NCBI GenBank assembly: GCA_029263015.1
Contig: JAJCYI010000194.1
Location: 1-62,753 of the forward strand
DNA: 62,753 nucleotides
From: Saprospiraceae bacterium
Lineage (GTDB): Bacteria > Bacteroidota > Bacteroidia > Chitinophagales > Saprospiraceae
Direction: 5' to 3'
Position 1 is the first letter of the stretch. The number at the start of each line of letters is the position of its first letter. The notes beneath the pieces were generated by a model. The model did not search any database. It was not told the origin of the DNA and saw only the letters and a list, made by a program, of their open reading frames with translations. Both the position numbers and the translations under genes were made by a program. Below, piece by piece: positions 16,861 to 25,014 of this stretch.

Positions 16861-17616
16861 ATGAAAAATATAAAAAATATATTCATCCTGTCATTCGTCA
16901 TTTTTGCCACACAAGTTTCAATCGCTCAATTGCCCGATCCAGGTTTTGTGATTGACAACACGACAGCCATTGTCATCACCGATCCTCAAAATGATTTTTT
17001 AAGTCCTGATGGCGTAACTTGGGGACTGGTTGGCGAAAGCGTCAAAACAAATGGTACGGTCGGAAATCTGGAAACGCTGTTTAAACTGGCAAAAGAAAAC
17101 GGGATACCTGTTTTTATTTCTCCGCACTATTATTACCAACACGATCACAACTGGAAGTTTGAGGGAGCGCTGGAAGCTGCGATGCACGCCATGGGCATGT
17201 TTGACCGGGGCGACCAGTTGAATAAAGAAGGTTTTGAAGGATCAGGAGCAGATTGGCTCGAACGTTACAAGCAATACATTAAACAAGATTATGTGACGGT
17301 ATCAGGACCTCATAAAGTATTTGGACCAGAGCAAAATGACTTGAGCCTGCAATTGCGCAAACAAAGAATTGACAAAGTTATCCTTGCTGGAATGTCTGGA
17401 AACCTTTGTGTGGAAGCACATATGCGGGAACTGATGGAAGACGGATTTGAAGTTGCCGTGGTCGGTGACGCAACTGCTTCCGCCATTATCCCAGGCTTGG
17501 ACGGCAATCTGGCTGCACAGACCAATTTTAGGTTTATTGCTAGTCATGTTTATAAAACAGCAGATGTGGCAGGTGCAATTGCAAAAGCCAAGACGGAAGG
17601 TACTTTGAAAAAATGA
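16861..17616 (+). CDS. Exported isochorismatase-family cysteine hydrolase
   Basis: 251 residues: signal peptide to about residue 23 (SIAQ), then a cysteine-hydrolase domain with Asp41 (VITDPQNDF), Lys152 (SGPHKVF) and Cys183 (MSGNLCVEAHMRELM), the full catalytic triad of the family. Members hydrolyse isochorismate, nicotinamide, N-carbamoyl amines or similar amides; secreted forms in Bacteroidota have no assigned substrate. The signal peptide MKNIKNIFILSFVIFA... is nearly the same as that of the hydrolase upstream, as is the AAAATTYAATTAAA leader, which suggests co-expression or shared origin. Confidence 0.88.
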   Translation: MKNIKNIFILSFVIFATQVSIAQLPDPGFVIDNTTAIVITDPQNDFLSPDGVTWGLVGESVKTNGTVGNLETLFKLAKENGIPVFISPHYYYQHDHNWKFEGALEAAMHAMGMFDRGDQLNKEGFEGSGADWLERYKQYIKQDYVTVSGPHKVFGPEQNDLSLQLRKQRIDKVILAGMSGNLCVEAHMRELMEDGFEVAVVGDATASAIIPGLDGNLAAQTNFRFIASHVYKTADVAGAIAKAKTEGTLKK

Positions 17617-17626
17617 TATCGCGGTT

Positions 17627-17821
17627 AATTTAGGAGGTAACTTAAAGTTAAGTAGTCGAGGTTAAATAATTTCCGCTTTTATCGGCTGCTTTTTCCGAAT
17701 AGCTGTGTTATAAATTTTGAACGTAGCTTGGCTATGCTAAAAATTTTTGCCTTGCTCTTCAAAAAAATAAACTCGCTAAAAACTGGAAACTATTTAAACT
17801 CGACTACTTACCTCCTAAATT
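17627..17821. repeat. Palindromic element of the TAAGTAG/GCCTTG family, copy 1
   Basis: 195 bp filling most of the gap before osmC-like gene. Outer ends AATTTAGGAGGTAA and its complement, then TAAGTAGTCGAG.TTAAATA arms on both sides; the left arm carries an 11-base insertion. The interior holds GTAGCTTGGCTATGCTAAAA followed by TTTTTGCCTTG. The same interior and arms recur at 38394 (inverted), 62614 and, more diverged, 47023. No coding frame. Confidence 0.8.
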
Positions 17822-17842
17822 GGCGCCTAAAAAAATAATATC

Positions 17843-18268
17843 ATGCATAGCGTAAAAACAAAATGGGTTGATAAAATGGCTTTTGATAGCCAAATAGATA
17901 ACCACACTGTTCGAATAGACACCAATGGATTAATAGGAGATGATTCAGGACCAAGCCCAAAGAAATTACTATTATCTTCATTGGCTGGATGTACCGGAAT
18001 GGACGTCGTATCTTTATTGAAAAAAATGCGGGTTTCTGTTTCTGGATTTGAGATGGACATCGAAGCCGATTTAACAGAAGAACATCCAAAAATTTATTCT
18101 GAAATAAGATTGGTTTACCGTTTTTATGGAACAGGCCTGAATAAAGAAAAGGTAGAAAAAGCAGTACGGCTTTCACAAGAAAAATATTGTGGCGTTAGTG
18201 CCATGCTAAGAAAAAACAGTCCTTTAAATTACAGCATCGAGTATGTAGAAAAATCGGTAACTGTTTAA
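17843..18268 (+). CDS. OsmC-family peroxiredoxin-like protein
   Basis: 141 residues, the normal OsmC/Ohr size. The two conserved cysteines appear in SSLAGCTGMDVVSLL and QEKYCGVSAML; these form the peroxidatic/resolving pair that reduces organic hydroperoxides, with dihydrolipoamide as the usual reductant. The GxxxGPSPKKLLLSSLAGC start is typical of the OsmC rather than Ohr branch. It lies in the stress-gene run between the isochorismatase-like and DUF1348 genes and is followed by its own terminator. Confidence 0.92.
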   Translation: MHSVKTKWVDKMAFDSQIDNHTVRIDTNGLIGDDSGPSPKKLLLSSLAGCTGMDVVSLLKKMRVSVSGFEMDIEADLTEEHPKIYSEIRLVYRFYGTGLNKEKVEKAVRLSQEKYCGVSAMLRKNSPLNYSIEYVEKSVTV

Positions 18269-18281
18269 AAAATATTATTAC

Positions 18282-18318
18282 TTTAATCATGGTGATTTTT
18301 AAGATCACCATGATTAAA
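18282..18318 (+). terminator. Terminator after the OsmC-like gene
   Basis: TTTAATCATGGTGAT and its exact complement (15 bp) with a 7-base T-rich loop, 13 bases after the stop and followed by TTTTC. Confidence 0.75.
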
Positions 18319-18352
18319 TTTTCAGTAATTTCAATTGTCACAAATCAATATC

Positions 18353-18763
18353 ATGGAAAAAAAATACCCAATCCCCCCTTTCACAGAGGAAACAGCAAAA
18401 CAAAAAATCCAAGCGGCAGAAAATGCCTGGAATTCTAAAAACCCTGAAAAAATCGCGTTGGCCTATACAGAAGATTCTGAATGGCGAAACCGCTCTGAGT
18501 TCGTTAACGGGCGCGCAGAAATCATTTCTTTTCTACAAGGCAAATGGGAAAAAGAATTGGATTACAAATTGAAAAAAACGTACTGGGCGCACACCGAAAA
18601 TAGGATTGCAGTAAGGTTTGAATACGAATGGCGCGATGAATCCGGTCAATGGTACAGAGCTTATGGAAATGAAAACTGGGAATTTGACAAAAATGGGTTG
18701 ATGAAAAAGAGGTTTGCCAGTATCAACGACCTACCGATTAAAGATTCGGAAAGGAGATTGTAA
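18353..18763 (+). CDS. DUF1348 family NTF2-like protein
   Basis: 136 residues from the ATG at 18353 ([10 protein letters not shown]); a TTG at 18335 would add six residues but has no support. Matches DUF1348, a nuclear-transport-factor-2-like cone fold: [72 protein letters not shown] and the ending [11 protein letters not shown]. Enzymatic role unknown. DUF1348 genes are often found near flavin-binding and detoxification genes, as here with the PNPOx-like gene that follows. Confidence 0.9.
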   Translation: MEKKYPIPPFTEETAKQKIQAAENAWNSKNPEKIALAYTEDSEWRNRSEFVNGRAEIISFLQGKWEKELDYKLKKTYWAHTENRIAVRFEYEWRDESGQWYRAYGNENWEFDKNGLMKKRFASINDLPIKDSERRL

Positions 18764-18863
18764 ATGGAAACTTAAAGTGACAACTTTTAGAATGGTATCA
18801 CTTTTAATCGGCACAAAAAGCCAATATCTCTGAATTGGCCAAAGAATCATAAAAAATTGAATT

Positions 18864-19484
18864 ATGAATTATCCTAAATTGGCATTTACAGATGCTATCA
18901 AAAAATTGCAAGAGCAGCATGGAAGCCGAAATAATTACGACAGGATGGAACGGTATTCTTCCACAGAAGGGCTAACATCAAGGGAAATAAATATGATAGC
19001 AGCACGCAACAGTTTTTATATGGCTTCTTTTGGGAAAAATGGTTTCCCATATATCCAGCATCGGGGTGGGCCAAAAGGTTTTCTGAAAGTTCTGGATGCA
19101 CAATCCCTTGCATTTCTCGACTTCAAAGGAAATATGCAATACATCTCTGTTGGCAATATCAAAACAGATAATAAGATCGCCCTCATAATGGTCGATTATC
19201 CCGCAAAAGCCCGCCTGAAAATCTATGCGGAAGCTGAAGTGGTTTCCTTGCAGGAAAATCCTGACCTTGAGAAAAAATTAAAAATAGAGGGGTACAATTA
19301 CCGACCAGAAAGGATCATGCTTTTCCATGTCAAGGCCTTTGACTGGAATTGCCCCCAGCACATTACACCGCGTTATACCGTAGAAGAAATCGAAGAAGTC
19401 TTTGCCCCGCAAAAGGCATATATTGAAACCCTAGAGCAGGAAGTAAAAAATCTAAAAAGACGTCTTGTTATCGATGGGCAATAA
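18864..19484 (+). CDS. Pyridoxamine 5'-phosphate oxidase-like flavin-binding protein
   Basis: 206 residues with the split-barrel FMN-binding fold: FYMASFGKNGFPYIQHRGGP (strand and phosphate-binding region), FLDFKGNMQYISVGNI and KIALIMVDYPAKARLKIYAEA. A short coiled coil (APQKAYIETLEQEVKNLKRR) closes it and may aid oligomerisation. It is not PdxH: the PLP-binding residues are absent. More likely it reduces or senses small oxidants using FMN. It is the last gene of the plus-strand stress run. Confidence 0.87.
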   Translation: MNYPKLAFTDAIKKLQEQHGSRNNYDRMERYSSTEGLTSREINMIAARNSFYMASFGKNGFPYIQHRGGPKGFLKVLDAQSLAFLDFKGNMQYISVGNIKTDNKIALIMVDYPAKARLKIYAEAEVVSLQENPDLEKKLKIEGYNYRPERIMLFHVKAFDWNCPQHITPRYTVEEIEEVFAPQKAYIETLEQEVKNLKRRLVIDGQ

Positions 19485-19556
19485 TCTTGTTTATAATTAA
19501 ATTTTGCGGTTCTAAAAGTTTTATTCTTTGACAATTTTCGTGGCATACAATACTTA

Positions 19557-19637
19557 ATTAACCACAGAGAACACAGGGAGACACAGGGAAAGTTTTCTAT
19601 TTCTGCCTCAGTGCTCTCTGTGTCCCCCGTGGTTAAC
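19557..19637. repeat. Widespread ACCACAGAG-type extragenic palindrome
   Basis: TTAACCACAGAGAACACAGG at the left pairs imperfectly with CTCTGTGTCCCCCGTGGTTAA at the right. This ACCACAGAG/CACAGAG palindrome is known from many unrelated bacterial genomes. It lies between the convergent PNPOx-like and GH20 genes and could end both transcripts. Confidence 0.75.
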
Positions 19638-19673
19638 GATTCCAACAAATTTGCAGTGAGAAAACCACCACTA

Positions 19674-21233
19674 CTATTCCGCCCAAGGCACGGACTTCGA
19701 GCGGTAAAAACCGATTTCCATCGCATCCATTCGTTCCGCAAATTGCCCCAATCTAATTTTATAGGTTTCCCAATCCCTCACGGTGGCAGGCGACCAGCCT
19801 ATCTCCGCATATCCCAGTAAACGAGGGAAAACCAAGTATTCGATGTCGTCCATATTGGTGACCGTTTCACTCCAGAGCGGAGCCTCGATGCCGATGATGT
19901 TTTCTTTTTCGATACCGGGGAACAGGGTCGCCGGATCCCAAATATAACCAGTGTCCACTTCAATGTAAGCGGCCCAGTGAAGCCCAATTCTACTTGTGGA
20001 ATCGTATTGCATATCGAGATAAGATTTGGTGGCGGGCGACATGATGAGCTTCGCTCCTTTTCCGACCGCTTCCTTGGCAAAATCGGCATTGTTCCAAAGC
20101 TGCACTAGGTTATTGGCGCCAATCTCTGCCTGCGCCGTTTCATCCCAGCCGATCATTATTTTGCCATGTGATTCCACGATTTCCTTGGCCCTGTTCACAA
20201 ATGGCAGGTAATCCTCCTTTTTTGTGGCGTGCGATTCGTCACCACCGATGTGGATATATGGCCCAGGCGTAAGTGCCGCAAGTTCACTTACCACATCGTC
20301 GATGAACTGGTAAGTAATTTCCTTGCTGGTACAAAAAGAACTGAATCCGACTTCCGTACCTGTGTAAAGCTCCGTGGCTTTGCCGTCACAGTTAAGTTCG
20401 GGGTATGAGGCCAACGCCGCATTGGTGTGGCCAGGCATGTCAATTTCAGGGATGATAGTAATGAATCGATCCTGTGCATATTTCACGATGTCGGCGTATT
20501 CTTCTTGTGTATAAAAACCACCTTCTCCACCTCCCACTTCAGTGCTTCCGCCGTGGGTCGTCAAGTTGGGCCATTTCTTGATTTCGATGCGCCAGCCTTG
20601 GTCATCGGAGAGGTGTAGGTGGAACACGTTCATTTTGAAAGCAGCCATCAAATCAATGTAGCGCTTCACATCTCCCACACTGAAAAAATGCCGGGAAACA
20701 TCCAGCATGGACCCTCGGAAAGAATAAGTCGGAAAGTCCTTTATTGTGCCAGAAGCCAATTTCCAAAGGCCAGCTTGCTTTTCGCCCGATTCAATGCTGG
20801 CAGGCAACAATTGCAGCACGGTCTGGATAGCATAAAACAGGCCTGCGGGTTGGTTCGCTGTAATGTTCACACCATTTTTTGAAATGGCCAATTCGTATCC
20901 TTCATTGCTCAGTTCTGCGTTGTCGCCAGAAAGAGAAAGATAAATATATCGCTTAGAAGGTGCTTTGTCCACTGTCTTAACGGCCAGTTCAAAACCAGTT
21001 GCAGGGGCCAACTTATCGGCCAGGTACTGCCCCACATTTTCCAAACCTTCTTGCACACAAACAACCGTTCGATCTGTCAATTCAAAAGAAGTGCCCGTGG
21101 CTTCCACAGATACCGGTTGTGGGATGAGAGGAGCCTGTGTCAGATCCGTCGGGGCTTCTGGTGGTTGGCAGGAGAAAAGGAAAGTGACGAGGACTGTGGC
21201 GAGACAAAAAAAAGTGAGCTTGAGTATTTGCAT
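19674..21233 (-). CDS. Lipoprotein beta-N-acetylhexosaminidase (GH20)
   Basis: 519 residues: lipobox at FLFSC22, GH20 N-terminal domain (to ~165), then the catalytic TIM barrel starting FRGSMLDVSRHFF. The catalytic Asp332-Glu333 pair is in HIGGDES, preceded by PEIDMPGHT (262-270) and MNVFHLHLSDDQGWRIEIK. It removes terminal GlcNAc/GalNAc from chitin fragments, peptidoglycan pieces or glycans by substrate-assisted catalysis, and acts in the periplasm or on the cell surface. Length fits single-domain GH20 enzymes. Separated from glycerate kinase by a MITE-like element, so probably transcribed alone. Confidence 0.94.
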   Translation of the reverse strand: MQILKLTFFCLATVLVTFLFSCQPPEAPTDLTQAPLIPQPVSVEATGTSFELTDRTVVCVQEGLENVGQYLADKLAPATGFELAVKTVDKAPSKRYIYLSLSGDNAELSNEGYELAISKNGVNITANQPAGLFYAIQTVLQLLPASIESGEKQAGLWKLASGTIKDFPTYSFRGSMLDVSRHFFSVGDVKRYIDLMAAFKMNVFHLHLSDDQGWRIEIKKWPNLTTHGGSTEVGGGEGGFYTQEEYADIVKYAQDRFITIIPEIDMPGHTNAALASYPELNCDGKATELYTGTEVGFSSFCTSKEITYQFIDDVVSELAALTPGPYIHIGGDESHATKKEDYLPFVNRAKEIVESHGKIMIGWDETAQAEIGANNLVQLWNNADFAKEAVGKGAKLIMSPATKSYLDMQYDSTSRIGLHWAAYIEVDTGYIWDPATLFPGIEKENIIGIEAPLWSETVTNMDDIEYLVFPRLLGYAEIGWSPATVRDWETYKIRLGQFAERMDAMEIGFYRSKSVPWAE

Positions 21234-21275
21234 TTGTTTGTTGTTTTAATTAGAAAACCAAAAGTCATCAAAATT

Positions 21276-21389
21276 GGGTGTATTTCAAAATGTCGGTGGA
21301 AACGTAGGCCGGATTTCCCAATCCGCCCTGTTCACAGCCGGATTGGGAAATCCGGCCTACCTTCTTAACCGACATTTTGAAATGCACCC
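21276..21389. mobile_element. Palindromic MITE-like element, copy 2, with 8-bp target duplication
   Basis: 114 bp with 22-bp inverted ends (GGGTGTATTTCAAAATGTCG... at 21276; complement ending 21389 with one change). The interior is a long hairpin, GTAGGCCGGATTTCCCAATC and its complement around a short loop. Both sides carry the same 8 bases, TCAAAATT (21268-21275 and 21390-21397). Nearly identical, in inverted orientation, to copy 3 at 24852: apart from one loop base and one end base they agree. Confidence 0.9.
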
Positions 21390-21391
21390 TC

Positions 21392-21451
21392 AAAATTTCC
21401 AAACTTGACGAGATGAAATTCCAAAATTGACGAGATGAAATTCCAAAATTT
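21392..21451. repeat. Short tandem repeat (~22 bp unit)
   Basis: About 2.7 copies of AAATTCCAAAATTGACGAGATG lie between the MITE-like element and the glycerate kinase stop. Function unknown; probably replication slippage. Confidence 0.65.
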
Positions 21452-21452
21452 G

Positions 21453-22568
21453 TCAAATCTGGTGCATCATTTCAAACACCAACCCCTCCAAGCGCTCCTC
21501 AGCCTCAGTCATCGCTTGTTCCAAGGTTACGCCTTCTGTCATTATTTCTGCCCAATAATCAATGCCCATTGCTTTTAATGTTTCTTCCTCAACTTCTAAT
21601 TTTCCACATACTACAGCGACTGGAATTCCTTTTTTTCGGCAGACTTTGGCAACACCTTCCACCAATTTGCCTTTACTCGTTTGATAGTCAAGCTGGCCTT
21701 CTCCAGTGATGACCAAATCAATATCTGAAAGTTGTTTTTGGAAGGCGCTTATTTCCATGATCATTTCGATACCGGACTGGATGGAAGCACCGAGAAAAGC
21801 GACAGCTCCTGCACCCAATCCTCCTGCTGCTCCACCACCTTTTATATTTGAAATGTCTTTGCCAATATCCCTTTTTATTATTTTGCTAAATTGTCGAAGT
21901 CCATTGTCCAATAATTGCACGGCATCATCGCCAGCGCCTTTTTGTGGGGCATAAATATGGGCAGCACCGTCCTTTCCATACAGGACGTTTTTCACATCGC
22001 AAACTACCGTTATATTGATTTTATTTGGGTCAAATTTTAATTCACTTTTGTCAATGGAATATACTGCAATTAAATTTTTTCCTATTGGTTTTAACTGTTC
22101 TTTTTCATTATTCAAAAAATTATACCCCAGTGCTGCGGCCATTCCCATTCCAGCATCATTGGTTGCGCTTCCACCAATAAAAAGGAATATATTTTTCACG
22201 CCTTTTTCTATGGCGTCGAGCATCATTTCGCCAGTGCCATAAGTAGTGGTAAAAAGACAATTCCGTTCTTTATTATTTAATAATTCAAGTCCCGATGCAG
22301 TTGCCATTTCAATTAAAGCAGTGTCTTTGTTTTTTTTGTAAAATGCCTGCACAGGGCGAAAAAGCGGGTCATTGACGGTGAGATAAATCGTTTCTAAATC
22401 GAGTGTGTTTCCAAGAATTTCGAGCGTTCCTTCTCCTCCATCGGATAGGGGGTGCAGGATCGTTTCGATGGCTGGGTCGTATTTATTAATACCTTTTTGA
22501 ATAGCCCGGCAAACTTCTGTTGCAGTTAATGAACCTTTGAATTTATCAGGTGCAATGAGGATTTTCAT
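21453..22568 (-). CDS. glxK: Glycerate kinase (GlxK/GarK type)
   Basis: 371 residues, the full length of the GlxK/GarK family, starting with the family hallmark MKILIAPDKFKGSLTA. Other matches: HPLSDGGEGTLEIL, LFIGGSATNDAGMGMAAALGY, GGGAAGGLGAGAVAFLGA and DLVITGEGQLDYQTSKGK. It phosphorylates D-glycerate to 2-phosphoglycerate (some members 3-phosphoglycerate) to feed glycolysis. The start codon overlaps the stop of the FG-GAP gene upstream by ATGA, so translation of the two is coupled. No glyoxylate or tartronate genes lie nearby, so the pathway source of glycerate is not shown. Confidence 0.95.
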   Translation of the reverse strand: MKILIAPDKFKGSLTATEVCRAIQKGINKYDPAIETILHPLSDGGEGTLEILGNTLDLETIYLTVNDPLFRPVQAFYKKNKDTALIEMATASGLELLNNKERNCLFTTTYGTGEMMLDAIEKGVKNIFLFIGGSATNDAGMGMAAALGYNFLNNEKEQLKPIGKNLIAVYSIDKSELKFDPNKINITVVCDVKNVLYGKDGAAHIYAPQKGAGDDAVQLLDNGLRQFSKIIKRDIGKDISNIKGGGAAGGLGAGAVAFLGASIQSGIEMIMEISAFQKQLSDIDLVITGEGQLDYQTSKGKLVEGVAKVCRKKGIPVAVVCGKLEVEEETLKAMGIDYWAEIMTEGVTLEQAMTEAEERLEGLVFEMMHQI

Positions 22569-24820
22569 TTTGACAAAATCACCTTTTTAATTATTACCTG
22601 GTTTTCTTTTTTCAGCTTAATAAAATAAATGCCAGAAATATTACCTGTCAAATCTATTGATGTCGAATTCTGCATATTTTTTTCAAAATAAATTATTTTT
22701 CCATAAATATCAAAGATGGACAATTCTGAGTCTTCAGCATTTTCAATATTAATCACACCCGATGTCGGGTTAGGGTATATTGTAATTAATTTTTTTTGAG
22801 GAATTGCCCGCTCTTTAGAATCAACCAAACCATCCACAGTTATAGAAGATTGAAAAAGAGTTAGTCCGCCCCGGTCATTTCCGACCATCGCATCCATGTA
22901 ATTACTTCCATTAATATTGGCGAAAGAAATACGGGATATACTACCTTCTCTAATTTCACCAAAATATTCATCCAATAGCTCAAAAGCACCTTCACCTAAA
23001 CTGTCAACATCTATTTTATAGCGCTTCAACCAACCTCTGAACGAGCCAGAAACAATAAACACTTCATTATCAAAATCCAAAACGACAGGCTGGCTATACC
23101 CGACAGTAGCCCCCACCGATTGTGTATTTATTTTTCCAAAATAATCATTATTTGGCGACTCTTCTACAATAGGGTGAAAGTCTGGATTACTTGCTGTTCC
23201 AATATTTGGAAAATAATTTACGGTCCCTTTTAACTCTCCAATAATTAAATCTGGCAATCCATCTTTATTTATATCGTGGATAAAGGGAGTTGAATATTTT
23301 CCTACATTTATTTCTTTCCAATTAAATTGAAAATTATTGAATTGCATGGTATTTCCTGGCCCAGCTATATTTTCAGCATAATGAACATTTCCATTAAATT
23401 TGCCCAATAACAGGTCATCGTCACCGTCATCATCCATATCGCCAAAAGTTGGTGACATAGCATTTATGGCAGGGAAATATTGCCCAAGCCCAAGCCAATC
23501 CTCATCAACCAATTCAAATACGGGTGAGCTGACAGAGCCTATGTTTATTAACAAATACAAGGAAGCCGCACCCATTCCCTCTGCCCAGGCATCCTTATTG
23601 CCGACCACGATATCAATCAGGTTATCGGCATTTACATCTACAAAAACGGGATTTGCACCTGTGCCAAAATCAAGCATCCCATCTGCCAGGAAATCTTTTT
23701 TAATAAAGTTAAATTCAGGGAACTCATCACTGCCTGAATTTTCATAATACCAGGCAGTTTGAATATCTGGTGATGTCCAAATCTGGTTTGGTGAAACAAT
23801 TAGGTCTCGGGCATTATCCTTATTTATATCCAGAAAAAAAGTAGCTGGAAAATAAGGAATGTTTATTGGGTCATTATAGGAAGGAAAAATAGCATCCTGC
23901 TCTGTTACCCAAGCGGCATTTTCATTTCCGTTGTTTTTACCAAAAATAATATTAGGACTGATTAAATCGCCATATAAAATTTCTTTGTCGCCATCTGCGT
24001 CTGCATCAAAAAAATTAAGCGCCGTGCCTCCATGCGGGTTGTTTCGGTCAAATGCATCTTCGGGATCATCATAAAATACGCACATATTTGGATCGAGGCT
24101 CAGTGACAACGACTGAGTATCAGGCAATATTCCAAATCGTCCCCAACAATCGTCTGACCATTCAAATAGAAGCGTGTCAGTAGAAAAATTATTTTCGAGG
24201 GAAATATTTTTGTAAAAAGAGATTTTGTTCCCACCCTGGCCTATTGTCAAAATATCCAAGTCACCGTCGCCATCAACATCATTGATGGCAGGATAATCCA
24301 AATGCAACCAAATCCTTATTTGATCTATTATTTCACCGTTGTCCACATAAGGAATTATGTCATGTGAATATTCTGGAAAAGCAATGCGGTCATATTTCAA
24401 AAAACCATTTTCCAATGAAGCTTTATATACTTTTAAACCAACTTGGTATTCATCATGTGAACTGGCAAATAAATCAGGAAGTCCATCATTGTTAAAATCG
24501 CGCATCAACACAAAATCGCGGACTTCTGGGAAATTTTTCAGCCAATACCGAGAATATTGATAATGGATCGAACCAGGCGAGTTATCTATATTGATAAATG
24601 ACAAATGCACATTACCGTTCCTGTCAAATGCATAAAGATCTTTCACCCCGTCATGGTTAATGTCAAACAATGCCCACTGAGGAGCATTCATCCCGCCTGT
24701 CCAAGGGTTCGACAACTGCTGCCCGTTTTTAAATACCGGCACCTCCATATAATTAAATACTTGCCCGTTTAAAGTATAATTAACAAGCAGTATAAAAAAT
24801 ATGGAAACAGAACATTTCAT
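22565..24820 (-). CDS. Secreted FG-GAP/VCBS repeat protein with T9SS type A sorting domain
   Basis: About 751 residues from the ATG at 24820 (signal peptide MKCSVSIFFILLVNYTLNGQ). Upstream reading through the MITE-like element would give a 60-residue false extension. The body is an FG-GAP beta-propeller with Ca-binding loops such as DINHDGVKD, DFNNDGLPD, DVDGDGDLD and DMDDDGDDD. The last ~80 residues (TIYPNPTSGVINIEN... GIYFIKLKKENQVIIKKVIL) are a type A T9SS sorting domain. So it is secreted across the outer membrane and probably anchored at the surface, with an adhesive or ligand-binding role. ATGA overlap with glycerate kinase. Confidence 0.9.
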   Translation of the reverse strand: MKCSVSIFFILLVNYTLNGQVFNYMEVPVFKNGQQLSNPWTGGMNAPQWALFDINHDGVKDLYAFDRNGNVHLSFINIDNSPGSIHYQYSRYWLKNFPEVRDFVLMRDFNNDGLPDLFASSHDEYQVGLKVYKASLENGFLKYDRIAFPEYSHDIIPYVDNGEIIDQIRIWLHLDYPAINDVDGDGDLDILTIGQGGNKISFYKNISLENNFSTDTLLFEWSDDCWGRFGILPDTQSLSLSLDPNMCVFYDDPEDAFDRNNPHGGTALNFFDADADGDKEILYGDLISPNIIFGKNNGNENAAWVTEQDAIFPSYNDPINIPYFPATFFLDINKDNARDLIVSPNQIWTSPDIQTAWYYENSGSDEFPEFNFIKKDFLADGMLDFGTGANPVFVDVNADNLIDIVVGNKDAWAEGMGAASLYLLINIGSVSSPVFELVDEDWLGLGQYFPAINAMSPTFGDMDDDGDDDLLLGKFNGNVHYAENIAGPGNTMQFNNFQFNWKEINVGKYSTPFIHDINKDGLPDLIIGELKGTVNYFPNIGTASNPDFHPIVEESPNNDYFGKINTQSVGATVGYSQPVVLDFDNEVFIVSGSFRGWLKRYKIDVDSLGEGAFELLDEYFGEIREGSISRISFANINGSNYMDAMVGNDRGGLTLFQSSITVDGLVDSKERAIPQKKLITIYPNPTSGVINIENAEDSELSIFDIYGKIIYFEKNMQNSTSIDLTGNISGIYFIKLKKENQVIIKKVILSK

Positions 24821-24851
24821 GATTAAAAAAAGGGAGGGGGTTGATGATTTA

Positions 24852-24964
24852 GGGTGTATTTCAAAATGTCGGTAAGAAGGTAGGCCGGATTTCCCAATCC
24901 GGCTGTAAACAGGGCGGATTGGGAAATCCGGCCTACGTTTCCACCGACATTTTGAAATACACCC
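24852..24964. mobile_element. Palindromic MITE-like element, copy 3, with 8-bp target duplication
   Basis: 113 bp, nearly identical to copy 2 in reverse orientation. Perfect 22-bp inverted ends (24852-24873, 24943-24964). Flanked on both sides by ATGATTTA (24844-24851 and 24965-24972), a perfect 8-bp target duplication. It lies only 31 bases upstream of the FG-GAP gene's ATG, so it must affect, or provide part of, that gene's 5' region. Confidence 0.92.
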
Positions 24965-25014
24965 ATGATTTATGATTGATAATGAAAGATCATTTATCAA
25001 TCATAAATTAAAAA

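Noticed and set aside
21276-24964. Reading copies 2 and 3 as ends of one composite transposon
   Set aside because: Each copy has its own different 8-bp duplication, which means separate insertions.
24821-25000. Upstream extension of the FG-GAP gene through the MITE-like element
   Set aside because: The extra 60 residues come from the element; the signal peptide begins at ATG 24820.
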